This document shows, one piece after another, positions 20,926 to 31,904 of a stretch of 64,000 nt of DNA. A program made the position numbers and the translations under genes. The first letter of the stretch is position 1, and each line of letters begins with the position of its first letter. The stretch lies in contig JAFJTR010000020.1 in the NCBI GenBank assembly GCA_022559985.1, positions 266,582 through 330,581 on the forward strand, given 5' to 3'. The notes beneath the pieces were generated by a model, which was given only the letters and a program-made list of their open reading frames with translations, ran no database searches and was not told the DNA's origin. This DNA is from Parastagonospora avenae f. sp. tritici 18332-5 (Eukaryota > Ascomycota > Dothideomycetes > Pleosporales > Phaeosphaeriaceae).

Positions 20926-22940
20926 ATGACTGCCGCCACCGCAAACGCCAACCGCGCCTTTGCGCTGCACCCTTTCTCCACGAATCCGCTCAAGACGCGT
21001 GACGACGTGGTTGCCGCTGTGACTTCGCTGCTAGATCCGCTGGTGCCAGGATTTTCTCCCCAAAATGCCATGATCAAGGTAGGTAGCACGGGCACGAGGT
21101 TTGACGAAACAGCAGCACAGGTCGAAGGATATGCTCGTCCACTGTGGGGGCTGGCACCACTACTTGCAGGTGGCAGCAAATATGCCCATTCGGAAAAGTT
21201 TGTGCAGGGGTTGATATCTGGAACGGATCCTGAGAATGAAGAATTCTGGGGGTATATGGATAATATCGATCAGAGGATGGTCGAGGCGTGTCCGATTGGG
21301 TTCACTTTGGCTGTTGCGAATAAAGACTTCTGGGATCCGTTGACGGACAAGCAAAAGAAGAACGTCGAGACATGGGTAGGAAGCATGAATAGCAAGGAAA
21401 TGCCCAATACGAACTGGTACGTTCTCTTTTCCCTACAATAATCTCGTGAACTGTCATATTGAGTCCTAATAGGCTGTGGTTCCGTGTCTTTGCCAACCTC
21501 GGGCTCGAGCGAAATGGAGCAAATTGGTCAAGAGAACAGCTCAAAGCAGATATCAAGCAGCTCAACACATTCTACCGTGGTGATGGATGGTCAAATGATG
21601 GCCCCGAGCATTACCGACAAATGGACTACTACTCTGGATCGTTCGCTATTCAATATTTGCAACTCCTCTACGCAAAGCTCGCAGCAGACATCGACCCAGA
21701 ACAAGCCGAAGAGTACAAACAACGAGCCAAACTCTATGCTCTTGATTTTGTGCACTACTTCGACCCAGAGGGCAGGGCCATTACATTCGGTCGCTCACTG
21801 ACGTACCGCTGGGCTATGTCAGCTTTCTGGAGCTCGGTAGCATTTGCTGATGTCGAACTTCCAGAGCCACTGGCCTGGGGTGTCGTGAAGGGTATATGGC
21901 TCCGTAACCTACGATGGTGGTCTACACAGCACGACATTTTCCAGTCAAACGGCATGCTAACAGTTGGCTACTCGTATCCAAACACCTACCTCGCCGAAAA
22001 TTACAATTCTCCACAGTCCCCATACTGGTGCATGTTGTCGTTTGCAGCGCTCGCTATGCCGGAAAGTCATCCATTCTGGAGTGCACCCGAGGAACCCCAC
22101 CCATATGCAAACCAGCGCGTAGTCCGACCTCTTCCACACCCACGCCACATCATGGTGCGAAGCGGGGGCCACTCCTTCCTCCTCTCCAGCGGCCAGTCCT
22201 GCCACTACGCCATCAAGAACTCCAACGCAAAATACGGCAAGTTCGCCTACAGCGCCGCCTTCGCATACTCTGTGTCCACCGGCTACCAAGAGCTCGAGCA
22301 ATTCGTTCCAGAGTCCTCGCTCGCGCTCTCCGAAGACGGCGGCGAACTGTGGAAAATGCGCCGTGCGCATGACGGCGACTCGGAAATTGAAACACACGAT
22401 GGCGTCCCCGTGCTCGTGTCGAGCATGAAGCCCTGGCACGATGTAGACGTGCTGACGTACCTGATTCCACCCACGGAAGACACGCCCAACTTCCATCTGC
22501 GCGTGCATCGCATCCGGACGAAGCGCGATCTCATGACTGCCGAGGGCGCGTGGTCCGTCTACGGGTGTCGCGCCAAAGATGGCAAAGTCTTTGCCGAACT
22601 GCCCGAGTTCATTGGCGATGGCGAGGGTCAGAAGACGACGACGAACAGTGCGTTTGCTGCGTCGCGGACGGGCGCTGTGGGAATCACGGAGCTGTATCAG
22701 GGGATGAGGAAGGGCAGTGTTATTTTGTCAGATGCGAATTCGAATCTGGTGGAGGCGAGGAGTGTGTTGCCGCTTGTTCGCAAGGATATTAAGGCGGGCG
22801 AGACGGCGTGGTTTGTCACGGCGGTGTTTGCGATGCCGTCGAGTGTGGAGGGGTGGAAGGAGGGATGGAAGGCTGGGTGGGAGAAGAAGCCAAAGGTGCC
22901 GAAGTGGGTGCAGGATAAGATTTCTGGAAGATGGGATTAG
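20926..22940 (+). CDS. DUF2264 family protein, putative cytosolic carbohydrate-active enzyme
   Basis: Exons 20926-21416 and 21473-22940, intron of 56 nt, 652 aa. The first true ATG is at 20926. The N-terminal two thirds (about 15-390) is a helical toroid-like DUF2264 domain with conserved blocks YARPLWGLAPLL, NTFYRGDGWSNDGPEHYRQMDYYSG, DGRAIT-like FDPEGRAITFGRSLTYRWAM and YWCMLSFAALAMPESHPFW. The rest is a beta-rich domain. There is no signal peptide, so it probably acts inside the cell. I recall that DUF2264 relatives include bacterial glycoside hydrolases acting on uronic-acid-containing sugars, but I cannot confirm this here. The divergent sugar transporter next door fits uptake followed by intracellular cleavage. 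The C-terminus is Trp/Lys/Gly-rich (EGWKEGWKAGWEKK). Confidence 0.93.
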
Positions 22941-23088
22941 GCGTGTGCAGCGTGAAGGAAATGCTTGAAGCAGGCAAACTGGTGTCAAAGAAGACAACCG
23001 CTCGTAAATAAAGAGTTTACAACAACTTCCTTGTAACTTCCTTGGGCCCGGTGCATACAATTGCTGTGTCACTTGACTCGAACGCTCT

Positions 23089-24324
23089 TCATGCGTTGAA
23101 GTCAACCACAAGCCGGCCCGCCACCTTGCCACCCCGAAGCTTTGCAACAGCTGCGGGCATCTTTGCAACTGGGAACACTTCGTATATAGGCTTTAGCTTT
23201 CCCTGAAAAGTTGTTAGGTAAGGTCCATGAGTGCGGCTGTGGGATCTTACTTGAGCAGCAAACTCTAGCGCTTTTGTAGTGTCGTAAAGCGAGCCCACTT
23301 TGGTGCCAATGACATGCAAATTCTTACCCACCATAAGCAGTGGATCTCCTCCAGCAAAAGCAGTTCCAGCAGGAGCTATGAATCGTCAGTATCGCCTAGT
23401 CATACCTATCATGTGTACTTACGCAAACCAATACACATGACCTTGCCACCAATCCTAGCCATCATAGGCGCACTTGCATACGCAGAAGCACTCGTGGCCG
23501 TCACAAAGATTCCATGTGCGCCTCTCCCATCACAGATCCTGACGACCTCCTCAGCCACATCATCAACTTTTGTGAAGTCGACAAAAGCCTCACAGCCAAG
23601 TTTCATGCACAGCTCTTTCTTCTCGTCGCCTCCGTCAACACCGATAACCCGCATGCCCATCGCTTTCGCAAGCTGAACACCCATGTGCCCCACGCCACCT
23701 CCAGCACCAGGAAAAACCGCCCAGTCGCCTGGCTTCAGCCCACTTTCCTTGAGCGAACAATAAATCGTACTACCAGAGCACATAATCGGGCCCGCACTAA
23801 AATCATCCACGCCCTCCGGAATGCGCTGCGTATACCTCGCCGGACTGAGTACATACTGCTGATAGCTCCCGGGAAATTGGAGGCCAATCTGCGGACTGTC
23901 GTCGCAATACGCCTCCTTCCCGGACCAGCAGAGTTCGCAAGACCCGCATGTGTCGTAGACGGGTTTGATGCCAGCGCGTTCGCCGACTTTCCAGTTACTC
24001 ACGTTGGACCCGATTTGCACGACGATACCTGCGCCCTCGTGGCCGGGGCTGCGGACGCCGAAGGAGGACATGGTGGGGAGGGGCAGGTCGTTGAGCATGT
24101 AGTGAATGTCCGAGTAGCAGATGCCTGTGGTGTTTAGTTTGATGAGGACGTCGTTTGGGCCTGGCATGTGGCGTCAGATACTTGTTGTTCTGTTCATGAT
24201 CGACGGTCTTACCAGGCTCAGGCACTGGCACATCTTCAACTTCGAGCTTGAAGTCTGGTCCCTCGTTGACGACTACGCCTGCCTTGCATGTTTTTGGAAT
24301 CTCGTAGGTCTTTACTTCTGCCAT
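23089..24324 (-). CDS. Zinc-dependent alcohol dehydrogenase (medium-chain family)
   Basis: Four exons in transcription order: 24324-24213, 24160-23423, 23375-23251 and 23202-23089; introns of 52, 47 and 48 nt; 362 aa. Catalytic zinc ligands: Cys52 (TGICYSD), His78 in PGHEGAG, and Cys165. Structural zinc ligands: Cys109, 112, 115 and 123 (CGSCELC.......C). The Rossmann NAD(P) site reads GAGGGVGHMG. It resembles the yeast ADH1-like class: cytosolic, oxidising or reducing primary alcohols and aldehydes. Its 3' end lies 148 bp from the end of the DUF2264 gene (convergent). The last intron is a multiple of three without a stop, so its retention would add 16 residues rather than truncate the protein. 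Confidence 0.96.
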
Positions 24325-25651
24325 GGCCACGTCTTGCTATGTACTGTAAAACCCAGAAAATGCGCGTGGTGGAAGTCGTAACAGTGAAGTTTGAAGCGCA
24401 CTTCAAGTGTTGATTCTTTGTTGGCTCACTGCTCCTTACAGGAAGTCGTCTGCGCCAAGAATCTAGGGCGCGGAGCATGCATCGCGGGGTCCAGTAGTGC
24501 GATGGCGTGGTGGTGTAAAGTGGTCGACTCGACAGTCTTGACTACCTTACTTTAGGCATGCTGGCAGGGCGCCTTGTGGCATGGCCGGATACCTTTTACA
24601 GTTGTTCAGTGACCCGAATTCCTGCAGTGTATCTCGGGTAATTCCGAGTAAGTGTCAGAGGCGATTTTACCGTGACTCAATAGCAGTTCAAGCTACGGTA
24701 TGATGGCCTTGGAGCTGAGTGATTATTACGTCATCGTGTCAGTCTAAAGCTTTTGTACGGTATCGAAACTGCCCAAAAACGAATCGCCTCATTCGATATT
24801 ATCATCTACCACCAGGACGAATAAAGAGACGATACGGATGCGTGAACTGCGTTGAGCTTTCGTGGGTATCCATAGCATGTGTTTGCGTGACCAATAGTTC
24901 AGCAAGTGTTGTTCGTGTCACGCAGCTGCCGCAAGCGGTAAGTTGTCTGCCAAGCCGTGGATTGCAGCTGACGACCTCGTCGCCTGTCCGGCTCATAGCT
25001 TGATACTCAGCGATGGTCCCTGTTAAGCCCCTTTCATGATATTTTTTTCGACCGGTTCTTCTGTGCTGACTATGTACAGGACCTTTTCTGTAAGCATGGG
25101 TCTGCCGCCTTCTCCTTCAAGGTTTCCGAGGCTCATCTTCACTTACTCGTCGCAAGCCTGGTGATTATTCGATACACCGAAGCTTGCCGCACTCTACCTA
25201 GACTTGGCTACACGTCCACGAGCTCAGTACGTGCTTGTCGTCATATAGCATATATTGGCTGCACCGCGCGAGATTACAACGGAGTTTTATCATTCGCCAG
25301 AAACGTGCAGAAGATCTACCAGAAGTGCCGTCCTCGTCGAACATTTATACGGGAGCTAAGTGCCGTGGCGATCATACTAATATGGTGGACGAATGTGCAG
25401 CCTCCAACGTGCTGGGTTTGCGGGGAAGTGTTCTAGAAAAAATCACCATTGGCTACAGGCATGCTATGGATAAACGAGGGTAAAGCGTTTCAACACCATG
25501 AACCTTTTCGAGACTCTGTATCTTGTATAACGGCAGGTCTGCAAGTTATGAAGGTCTTGGTGAGGTGGAAGCATAAGTTGATGCCAGCCCATAGCTTGTC
25601 TGGAAAGACCTCAAACTTCTCCAATACTATACTGTCATTCTTTGCATTAAG
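24325..25651. other. Divergent intergenic region, no supported gene
   Basis: Promoters of the alcohol dehydrogenase and of the DUF1996 gene. Only short unrelated open frames occur, none with a recognisable domain. Confidence 0.6.
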
Positions 25652-26929
25652 ATGAGATTGTACCGAATCGCTGCTTTCGTCGCACCAGCGCAGGCTGCGC
25701 TCCGCTTCGGCTGCTCGACGTTGAGCATCCAGCGCCTCGACCCGCTCGTCGAGCCTGGAAAGCTGCCATCTGCCCACGTCCATCAGATTGTGGGTGGCAA
25801 TGCATTCAACGCGACCATGAACAAAGACCCAAGCACCTTGGCTACCTGCACGACTTGCACGTTCTCCGAAGACTTCAGGTAGCTCATTTGCTCTTGGAAC
25901 ATATCTTGAACACTTCTAATACTTCGTAGCAACTACTGGACAGCTGCCATGTTCTTCAAACACCAGAATGGAAGTTACAAACGCGTGCCCATTATGCAGA
26001 ACGCTGCTCTTCCTAACGGAATCAACGGAGGGATGACCATCTACTACACACAGCAAGACTTTAATTCCAATGGCAACCAGAAGATCACTGCGTTCCCCAA
26101 GGTGCGCTCGAAGATGCATCACCTACAATAGTACGGATACTGACAACGCCAGGGATTCCGCATGACGGTGGGATCGCCCGTCACAGATTCGCTCGATGCC
26201 GCAAAGAAGCACATCGGCCTACGCTTCGTCTGTCTGTCCGACAAGAACACGCGTTTCCCCGAACTTCCAGACTTCCCACCCAAAGCCTGCAAAGGCGGCA
26301 TCATGACGGTTCATCACTTCGTACGCAGCCCTCCATACCACAGCGTGTATGTACGTACTGACTTGGCATAGCCCAGCTGCTGGAATGGCAAAGACGTCGA
26401 CTCGCCCAACCACCAAGACCACATGTATAACACGCAAAACGAAGCCTTCGCAAACGCTAAGCCCTGTCCGGCCTCGCATCCAGTCCGCATGCCGCAAGTC
26501 GCATACGAGACGCTCTGGGATACCACGCAGTTCAACAACATGTGGCCGAAGGACGGCTCCAACCCCTTCTTTCTGTCGTACAACGACAACAAGGGGTACG
26601 GCACGCATGCAGACTACCTCTTTGGCTGGAAAGACGATTCGCTGCAGAAGGCGATGGACGACAAGTGCATGTTTCAGGCATGCGAGAATGGAAAGCCGCT
26701 GAAGTCTCAGGCGGTCAATGCTATGAACGCGTGCCAGGTGAGCAGACCTCAATACACGAACTATATGTGAGACACACACTGACTTCGTACGCCAACTTCT
26801 AGGTTAAGAGTGCGGTGAATGAGAACATTGATGGATGTAAGTCACTTTTCCTACTATTGTTGAGGAAGTCTATGCTAATCGTGTTACGCAGGGCTGCAGC
26901 AGATGCCTGGTCAGGGTATGCCTATGTAA
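25652..26929 (+). CDS. Secreted DUF1996 domain protein
   Basis: Six exons: 25652-25878, 25930-26101, 26153-26320, 26372-26737, 26803-26836 and 26892-26929; introns of 51-65 nt; 334 aa. The first 15 or so residues form a signal peptide (MRLYRIAAFVAPAQA, mature start ALRFGCSTL). The DUF1996 domain follows, with its usual blocks: DPLVEPGKLPSAHVHQIVGG, the Cys pair in ATCTTCTFSEDFSNYW, a Lys/Phe-rich stretch, HHFPSCWNGKDVDSPNHQDH, and HADYLFGWKDD. Conserved His and Cys residues suggest a metal- or sugar-related surface function, but no activity is established. The tail (QQMPGQGMPM) lacks the carbohydrate-binding or WSC extension seen in some relatives. The first three introns are all exactly 51 nt. 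Confidence 0.95.
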
Positions 26930-28905
26930 GTGATGATGGAAAGTGGGAGTAGTACCGGAATACACGTTCGTTAGTGTAGGCTAGCAGGAAATCGTACGAT
27001 GGCTTCGATAGCGCGTTGCATTTAGTTCGTGTCACGTAAGAAGGCGTTGAGACGCGCGAGGTACTCGATACACTTTCCACCGTTTCTTGTCTCATTGCCA
27101 TAAAGTTTGCGGGCAAAAGGCGTGATTTTGACACAGATGGACCGATAGCTTTTCACCGGGTTACATCCGATAAGAAAGCATGATCTTTCAGTGGATACAA
27201 TCCTGAAGCGCCACGGAGCGTTTATTGACAGCAGCGATGCCGGCGTGGCTGGAGGTTTATTGGATGTGAGGGTGGTGTGGGACGGGAGCAGTCCAGGCTC
27301 TCGTAGTGTGTACGCGGCTAGCAGCACGAGTACCGATGCTGCAGCCATACAAGACATGCGTCATCTCCAAGGTATAGAAGCGATGGTATACGCAATCGAT
27401 ATCAAGAGTGCTGCCCCGCTGTGGATGGTCGCGTAGGAGTTGCAAACGTGACCCCGAACGTCTCCGCCCGAAGCGAGGCAAGCCGCATGAATGACTGGCT
27501 CGAGCATCTGCATGTTATGCAGGCATCCCTCGCAGCCACGTGGTCAGCAAACGCGTGGGAGTTGCCGTCTTGAAGGTAATCATGGTGATCGGGCAGCGGT
27601 GCAGGGACGCGTAAAGTGTGATTGGACGATGACGAGACAGATGGGCATGTGACAGGGAGCTCGATGGAGGCGCGTTATCGCAACGGACATCAGCCAAGGC
27701 GACTGTACGATAGTGGCGGCTATTCAACTTGGCAGTGGTGGAATGGTAATGTGCATTCTGCATTCCTGGGATGAGGACCTGTTTCAAGAAGAGAAGTTTC
27801 GCGGGAATGTAGCCAGCATGCAGAGTTCGGCAAGGATGGATTGCTGAGCAGCATTGATAATAAGCGTGGTAGTAGCGGGCAGCAGCCACCACCTGGGCAG
27901 TGTCTGTCTGGTTCGACAACGGATGAGGAGCTGGCTGCCCGGTGGCTAGGCGGCTAGCTGCAGGCGCGTAGCAGAAGTGGTTGAAGATGCGTCCCCCCAA
28001 CAAGCCCCTCCGGCTTACTGTCCTGCAGCGGGGCAAACTTTGTCGGGATGGCGCTCGTTGTCAATGGCCGTATTTTTTTATCGCCATGCAAGGCACGCTC
28101 TGTTCGCGATTCCGAGGCAGATTTGCAGATTGCGATCACCGTGGATGAAAGGCGACCAGATGGGCGAGCGTGGCGGTGGAGACAAAGACTTCTTCACGGC
28201 CATCATCCATGTCGATTCCCACGTGGCAGCGGCGTGGGCACGGCGAAGATTGGCTGCGTGGGTGCGGCTTAAGTGGATCATGGCAGCCGACATCTTCCAG
28301 AGGCACCCCCTGGATTCGTGTCTGAGAGGATTGCTGCATACTGCATATCGCCCACTCTATCGAAATGCAGCAATCCTTACTTTGCGTGGTTTCAGAGACG
28401 GGCGGCATCGTGGCGTGCTAAAAGGTCGCACCTGCCGCTTGCTGGTGTTGTGCGCCTGCCTCTCTTGCCTGTGACCAGCACCGTGCCTGCCTCCCCTCAC
28501 AGCCACCAAACAAACAACTTTCCAACTTTCCCTGGAAGCGCTCACGACCTCGTAAGGCGCGGCGAATCCCAAGATCCTGTGACTACAACGGCAACTCTGC
28601 TGCAAGCGCACTAGCCTCTTTGTCCCCCCTGCGCATCTCCACGTTGCCCCCTTCCAGCATTGCCGATCTGAGCTCTTTGAAACACGCGAAAGCCCGGACA
28701 AAGTGAGCACAGGACCCTCTGACAAGGCCGCTCTCCTCGACCGTCTTTCACGACTCTGTCATCCTGCCAATCTGCTGCTGCGCTCCACCTTTCATCTGTT
28801 CGCGGCGCCCCTCAATCGTTGTCTTGCACCTGTCAGACCCAGGAGTAGCCTAGAGCCATTTTACTTCAGACCAACGACACGCCATCACTCCCTACTACCG
28901 CTAGC
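26930..28905. other. 2-kb intergenic region, no supported gene
   Basis: Both strands contain overlapping open frames up to 173 codons (27515-28036, minus), but the translations are Ser/Arg/His-rich with no domain. The right 400 bases are pyrimidine-rich and probably belong to the promoter and leader of the gene at 29143. Confidence 0.55.
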
Positions 28906-29042
28906 ATGCCGACGTCTCTAGAGTCCTCACGGCCCATCCTAGCCAACGTAAGTTGCTCTTCCGTTTCCACCACCGGTTTCAGACGTGACCTGTGGCTGAA
29001 CCGGCCTATGCTTAACACTAGTCGCCGTGTTTGAGTCCTTAG
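28906..29042 (+). promoter_or_regulatory. Likely uORF split by a 5' UTR intron
   Basis: An ATG at 28906 opens 14 codons that run straight into a consensus donor (GTAAGT, 28948). CTTAAC and an acceptor at 29020-29021 define a 74-nt intron. After splicing, six more codons lead to TAG at 29040-29042, 100 nt before the main ATG. No acceptor I tested joins this ATG in frame to the downstream protein, so it reads as an upstream ORF of 20 codons that could damp translation. Confidence 0.5.
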
Positions 29043-29142
29043 CTGCCTTCTGTCACCGTCAGTCTTGAATCTTCACACTTCACATCCTTCTCTGCATCAA
29101 CACCCAGCTGCCACACCATCACCACACTACTCTACCTGCATC

Positions 29143-29547
29143 ATGTCCACAGAAACACAAACCCAGTCACAGACACAAGCACACGTACCAACATCACCTA
29201 ACGCAAAGAAATCCCAGTCTACTGGCAACCGCGCCTCCACAAGAATGTCCACCTACAGCGCAACACCCACCCTCACACCCTCTATCGCACCCTCGCACCT
29301 CTCAGCAGCCTCGTCGACCGCCGGCGACCCCAAAGCCCACGACATCAAGTCATGGAACGCCGGCTTTGACCGTCTCGAGGACAAGCGCCTTGTCCAGCAA
29401 AGATACGCCCTCAGCAACGAGAAGACCGACAACATGAGCAAGCTAGCACTAGGAGCGAAGCTGGACCGCGCGCTCGGACGACGCATGTCAGGCCAGGACG
29501 CCGTCTTCAGGCCCAAAGTCTACAGCGAGAAGAAGGTCGAGGCATGA
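29143..29547 (+). CDS. Small conserved-looking protein of unknown function
   Basis: Single coding exon, 134 aa. The first 65 residues are disordered and rich in Thr, Gln and Ser (TETQTQSQTQAHVP, then many S/T-P sites). Residues 68-134 are charged and helical with a conserved-looking core: DIKSWNAGFDRLEDKRLVQQRYALSNEK and LGAKLDRALGRRMSGQDAVFRPK. There is no signal peptide or membrane segment. Codon pattern and a clean C-terminus (EKKVEA) support a real gene. I know no function. It is convergent with the CDK gene and is probably preceded by a 5' UTR intron and uORF. Confidence 0.82.
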   Translation: MSTETQTQSQTQAHVPTSPNAKKSQSTGNRASTRMSTYSATPTLTPSIAPSHLSAASSTAGDPKAHDIKSWNAGFDRLEDKRLVQQRYALSNEKTDNMSKLALGAKLDRALGRRMSGQDAVFRPKVYSEKKVEA

Positions 29548-30864
29548 GCACATACTTGAGCACTTTGAGCGTCTCCATTCTTTCTCTCAAGCGTTCCGGC
29601 AGCAAAAGAGCGAGTATGGCTTTGTCCACTTGCGGTCACTGATTTCTCGATAAGCGATATATCCTGCTCGTCATCGAACGAGCACCTCGAAGAAGACGAA
29701 GTGGCGATACTCTTACCCCGCTCGTCAGCACTTTTGGAAGACACGCCGGTCCGTAGGAGGGCAGGAAGCACGTCACTGCCTAGGCGGCAAGTTTGGGACT
29801 CTCGACAAGCGACAAGGCGGAACAAAAGCTTTCTTCTCGCTTTCCCACTTGCGACGGGCGCTGAGCATCTCACACTCATCGATATACCCAGAAAGACCTC
29901 CAGGGGTTCCCTTTTTCGGCATTTCCTATATACTTCTTTATCTAATCTCATGCTCTTTTCTCAGATCTACACGAGGGAGGATGGGGCATTGCGGGGTTTT
30001 CCTTGTCTCTCTATCTCTCGATTGGATTTCTCCTTTCTTTTTTTCTATCTGACTCGCGCGGAATCTGAATCAAATATGAACTTCTCCAAACAATCCTGAT
30101 TCACATATTTCGTAACGAGACTCCTCAGGAGCTTCGTAGTGCGCCAATCGCACGCGTGGCCCACGTTTTGCGTCTTGACCTGTGAACGTTATTCCCGCGT
30201 GGCGGGGACCTGACAAGCCGGAGACATGCACGCTTTTGCGAGATCGCCCCGTGGCACCAAGACTAATTGGCACCGGCATGCCAGCAAAGTATAGCATGAT
30301 TGACTTTTGCCTTTGACTCGTGAATGCCAATGTCTTACGCGACGTTGGATAGACGTTGCGCATCTGCGCGGGGCCCACGCTATGAGGTATTCATGACTCG
30401 GGCGCCCGCATTGGAGTGAATGTCCGAAGAGCTTGGCGAAAGCATGTGCGACGTTGGCGCGTACCTGATCCCAGAGACAGTCTGGCAAGTTGGTGCTGCG
30501 CGGGGAGATTCGGATCGAAGGTTTTGCATTCTTGACGAAGCGGTATGCAAGGACGGAAGGACGAAGCACTATTTTGCTTTGTCTCGGAGTGCTGTAAGAT
30601 CTAGTCGCAAAAGCAAGCCAATAAAGATGCATGTATGAGGGCAAAAGCAATGGACTGAGGTATCATATTTTTCTCGTGGCTGCATGAGATAGAAGTAGCA
30701 ATGGCGCTTGCATGGACTCCGCTAAAACCATGCAGGATTCCATTAAAAAAACGCCTTTGCAACAGAAACATGAAGATAGTGGAGCTCTTCGCTGCCTTGC
30801 GAAGGTGCACGCTCAATTACGCCCATGGATTGTATGGAGCGTGTGCTGGCGGAACGCTTCCCTC
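29548..30864. other. Convergent 3' intergenic region
   Basis: 1.3 kb between two 3' ends. Pyrimidine-rich sequence at 29880-30060 could be the long 3' UTR of the 29143 gene. No coding evidence found. Confidence 0.55.
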
Positions 30865-31904
30865 CTAGTAGGCGTTCTGCGGTACTTGGTAGCCTCCCAT
30901 CTGCGCCTGCTGGGCCTGGGCTTGCGCACTCGCCATGGCGTGCTCATGCTGCCTTTGAGGCAGGTCGTTGAACCACGGATGCTGCAGGGCTGCCGCTGCG
31001 GATACGCGCATCTCTGGGCGTAGCTGGAGCATGCTGCTGAGCAGGTTGAGACCGACCTGGTCGACCTGCGGCAGGATGTGGCGCAGATCCTGTGTTGCGT
31101 ACACGGGGAAGTTGGTCTTGTACTCTGGGAGCTGTGAGATGCCGGGCCACGAGCGCTCAGACGGTGTGCCCATCAGTCTAAAGATCTTCTGCACTTGGTC
31201 CTCGTTGGTGGTGCCCGGGAAGATGGGGCGTCCGGTGTACATCTCGGCCATGATGCAGCCTGCCGACCAGATATCGATGCTTGTATTATAAGTCCGACTG
31301 CCGAGCAGGACGTCAGGAGCGCGGTACCACAGCGTCACGACTTCGTTGGAGAAGGTGTTGACTGGGATGCCAAATGCGCGGGCGAGACCAAAATCGGCCA
31401 ACTTGAGCTGTCCGCGGTTGTTGATGAGCAGGTTCTGGGGCTTCAGGTCGCGGTGCAGGACGCGGGCGTCGTGGCAAAAAGCAATGCCCCGCAGCAGCTG
31501 GTACATGAAGGACTTGATGGTGGCCGGGTCCAGGGCGCCTCTGTCGCCGCGCGAGTCCATGTATCGCTTCAGGTCCTTATCCATGAACTCGAATACCAGC
31601 ATAAGTTTGTTCTCGGTATGGATGACATCGTGGAGCAGGACAATGTTCTCGTGGCGGAGCTCCTTCATAAGCGAGATCTCGCGGATGGCCGTTGAGGGCG
31701 TGCCTTCCTCAGAGTCGAGGTGTATCTCCTTGAGGGCTACCAGTTCGCCCGTCTGCCTATTGCGGCCCTTGAACACCTGCGCCGAGTCAGCACGTGCACC
31801 GGCCGCGCATGCACACTTGTCTACATTCTACATACAGTCGCATATGTGCCCTCTCCCAGTTTCTCCAGCTGCTGGAACGAGCTCGGGTGGCGGCGGTTGT
31901 CCAT
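30865..31904 (-). CDS. phoA: PHO85/PHOA-type cyclin-dependent kinase
   Basis: Two exons: 31904-31836 and 31776-30865, intron of 59 nt, 326 aa from ATG 31904. Start block MDNRRHPSSFQQLEKLGEG holds the Gly-rich loop (LGEGTYATV). Catalytic Lys39 and an exact PSTAIRE cyclin-binding helix (50-56) follow. Then come HRDLKPQN, the DFGLARAFG metal site, the T-loop (GIPVNTFSNEVVTLWYRAPD), and SIDIWSAGCI. The tail is Gln/Ala-rich (AQAQAQQAQMGGYQV). Known role: PHO85 relatives couple phosphate and nutrient state and cell polarity to the cell cycle; the Aspergillus orthologue PHOA affects development. The splice joins ATY-AT to VFKGRNRQTGE. The reading frame stays open upstream of the ATG for over 100 codons (see findings), so a longer isoform is possible. 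Confidence 0.97.
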
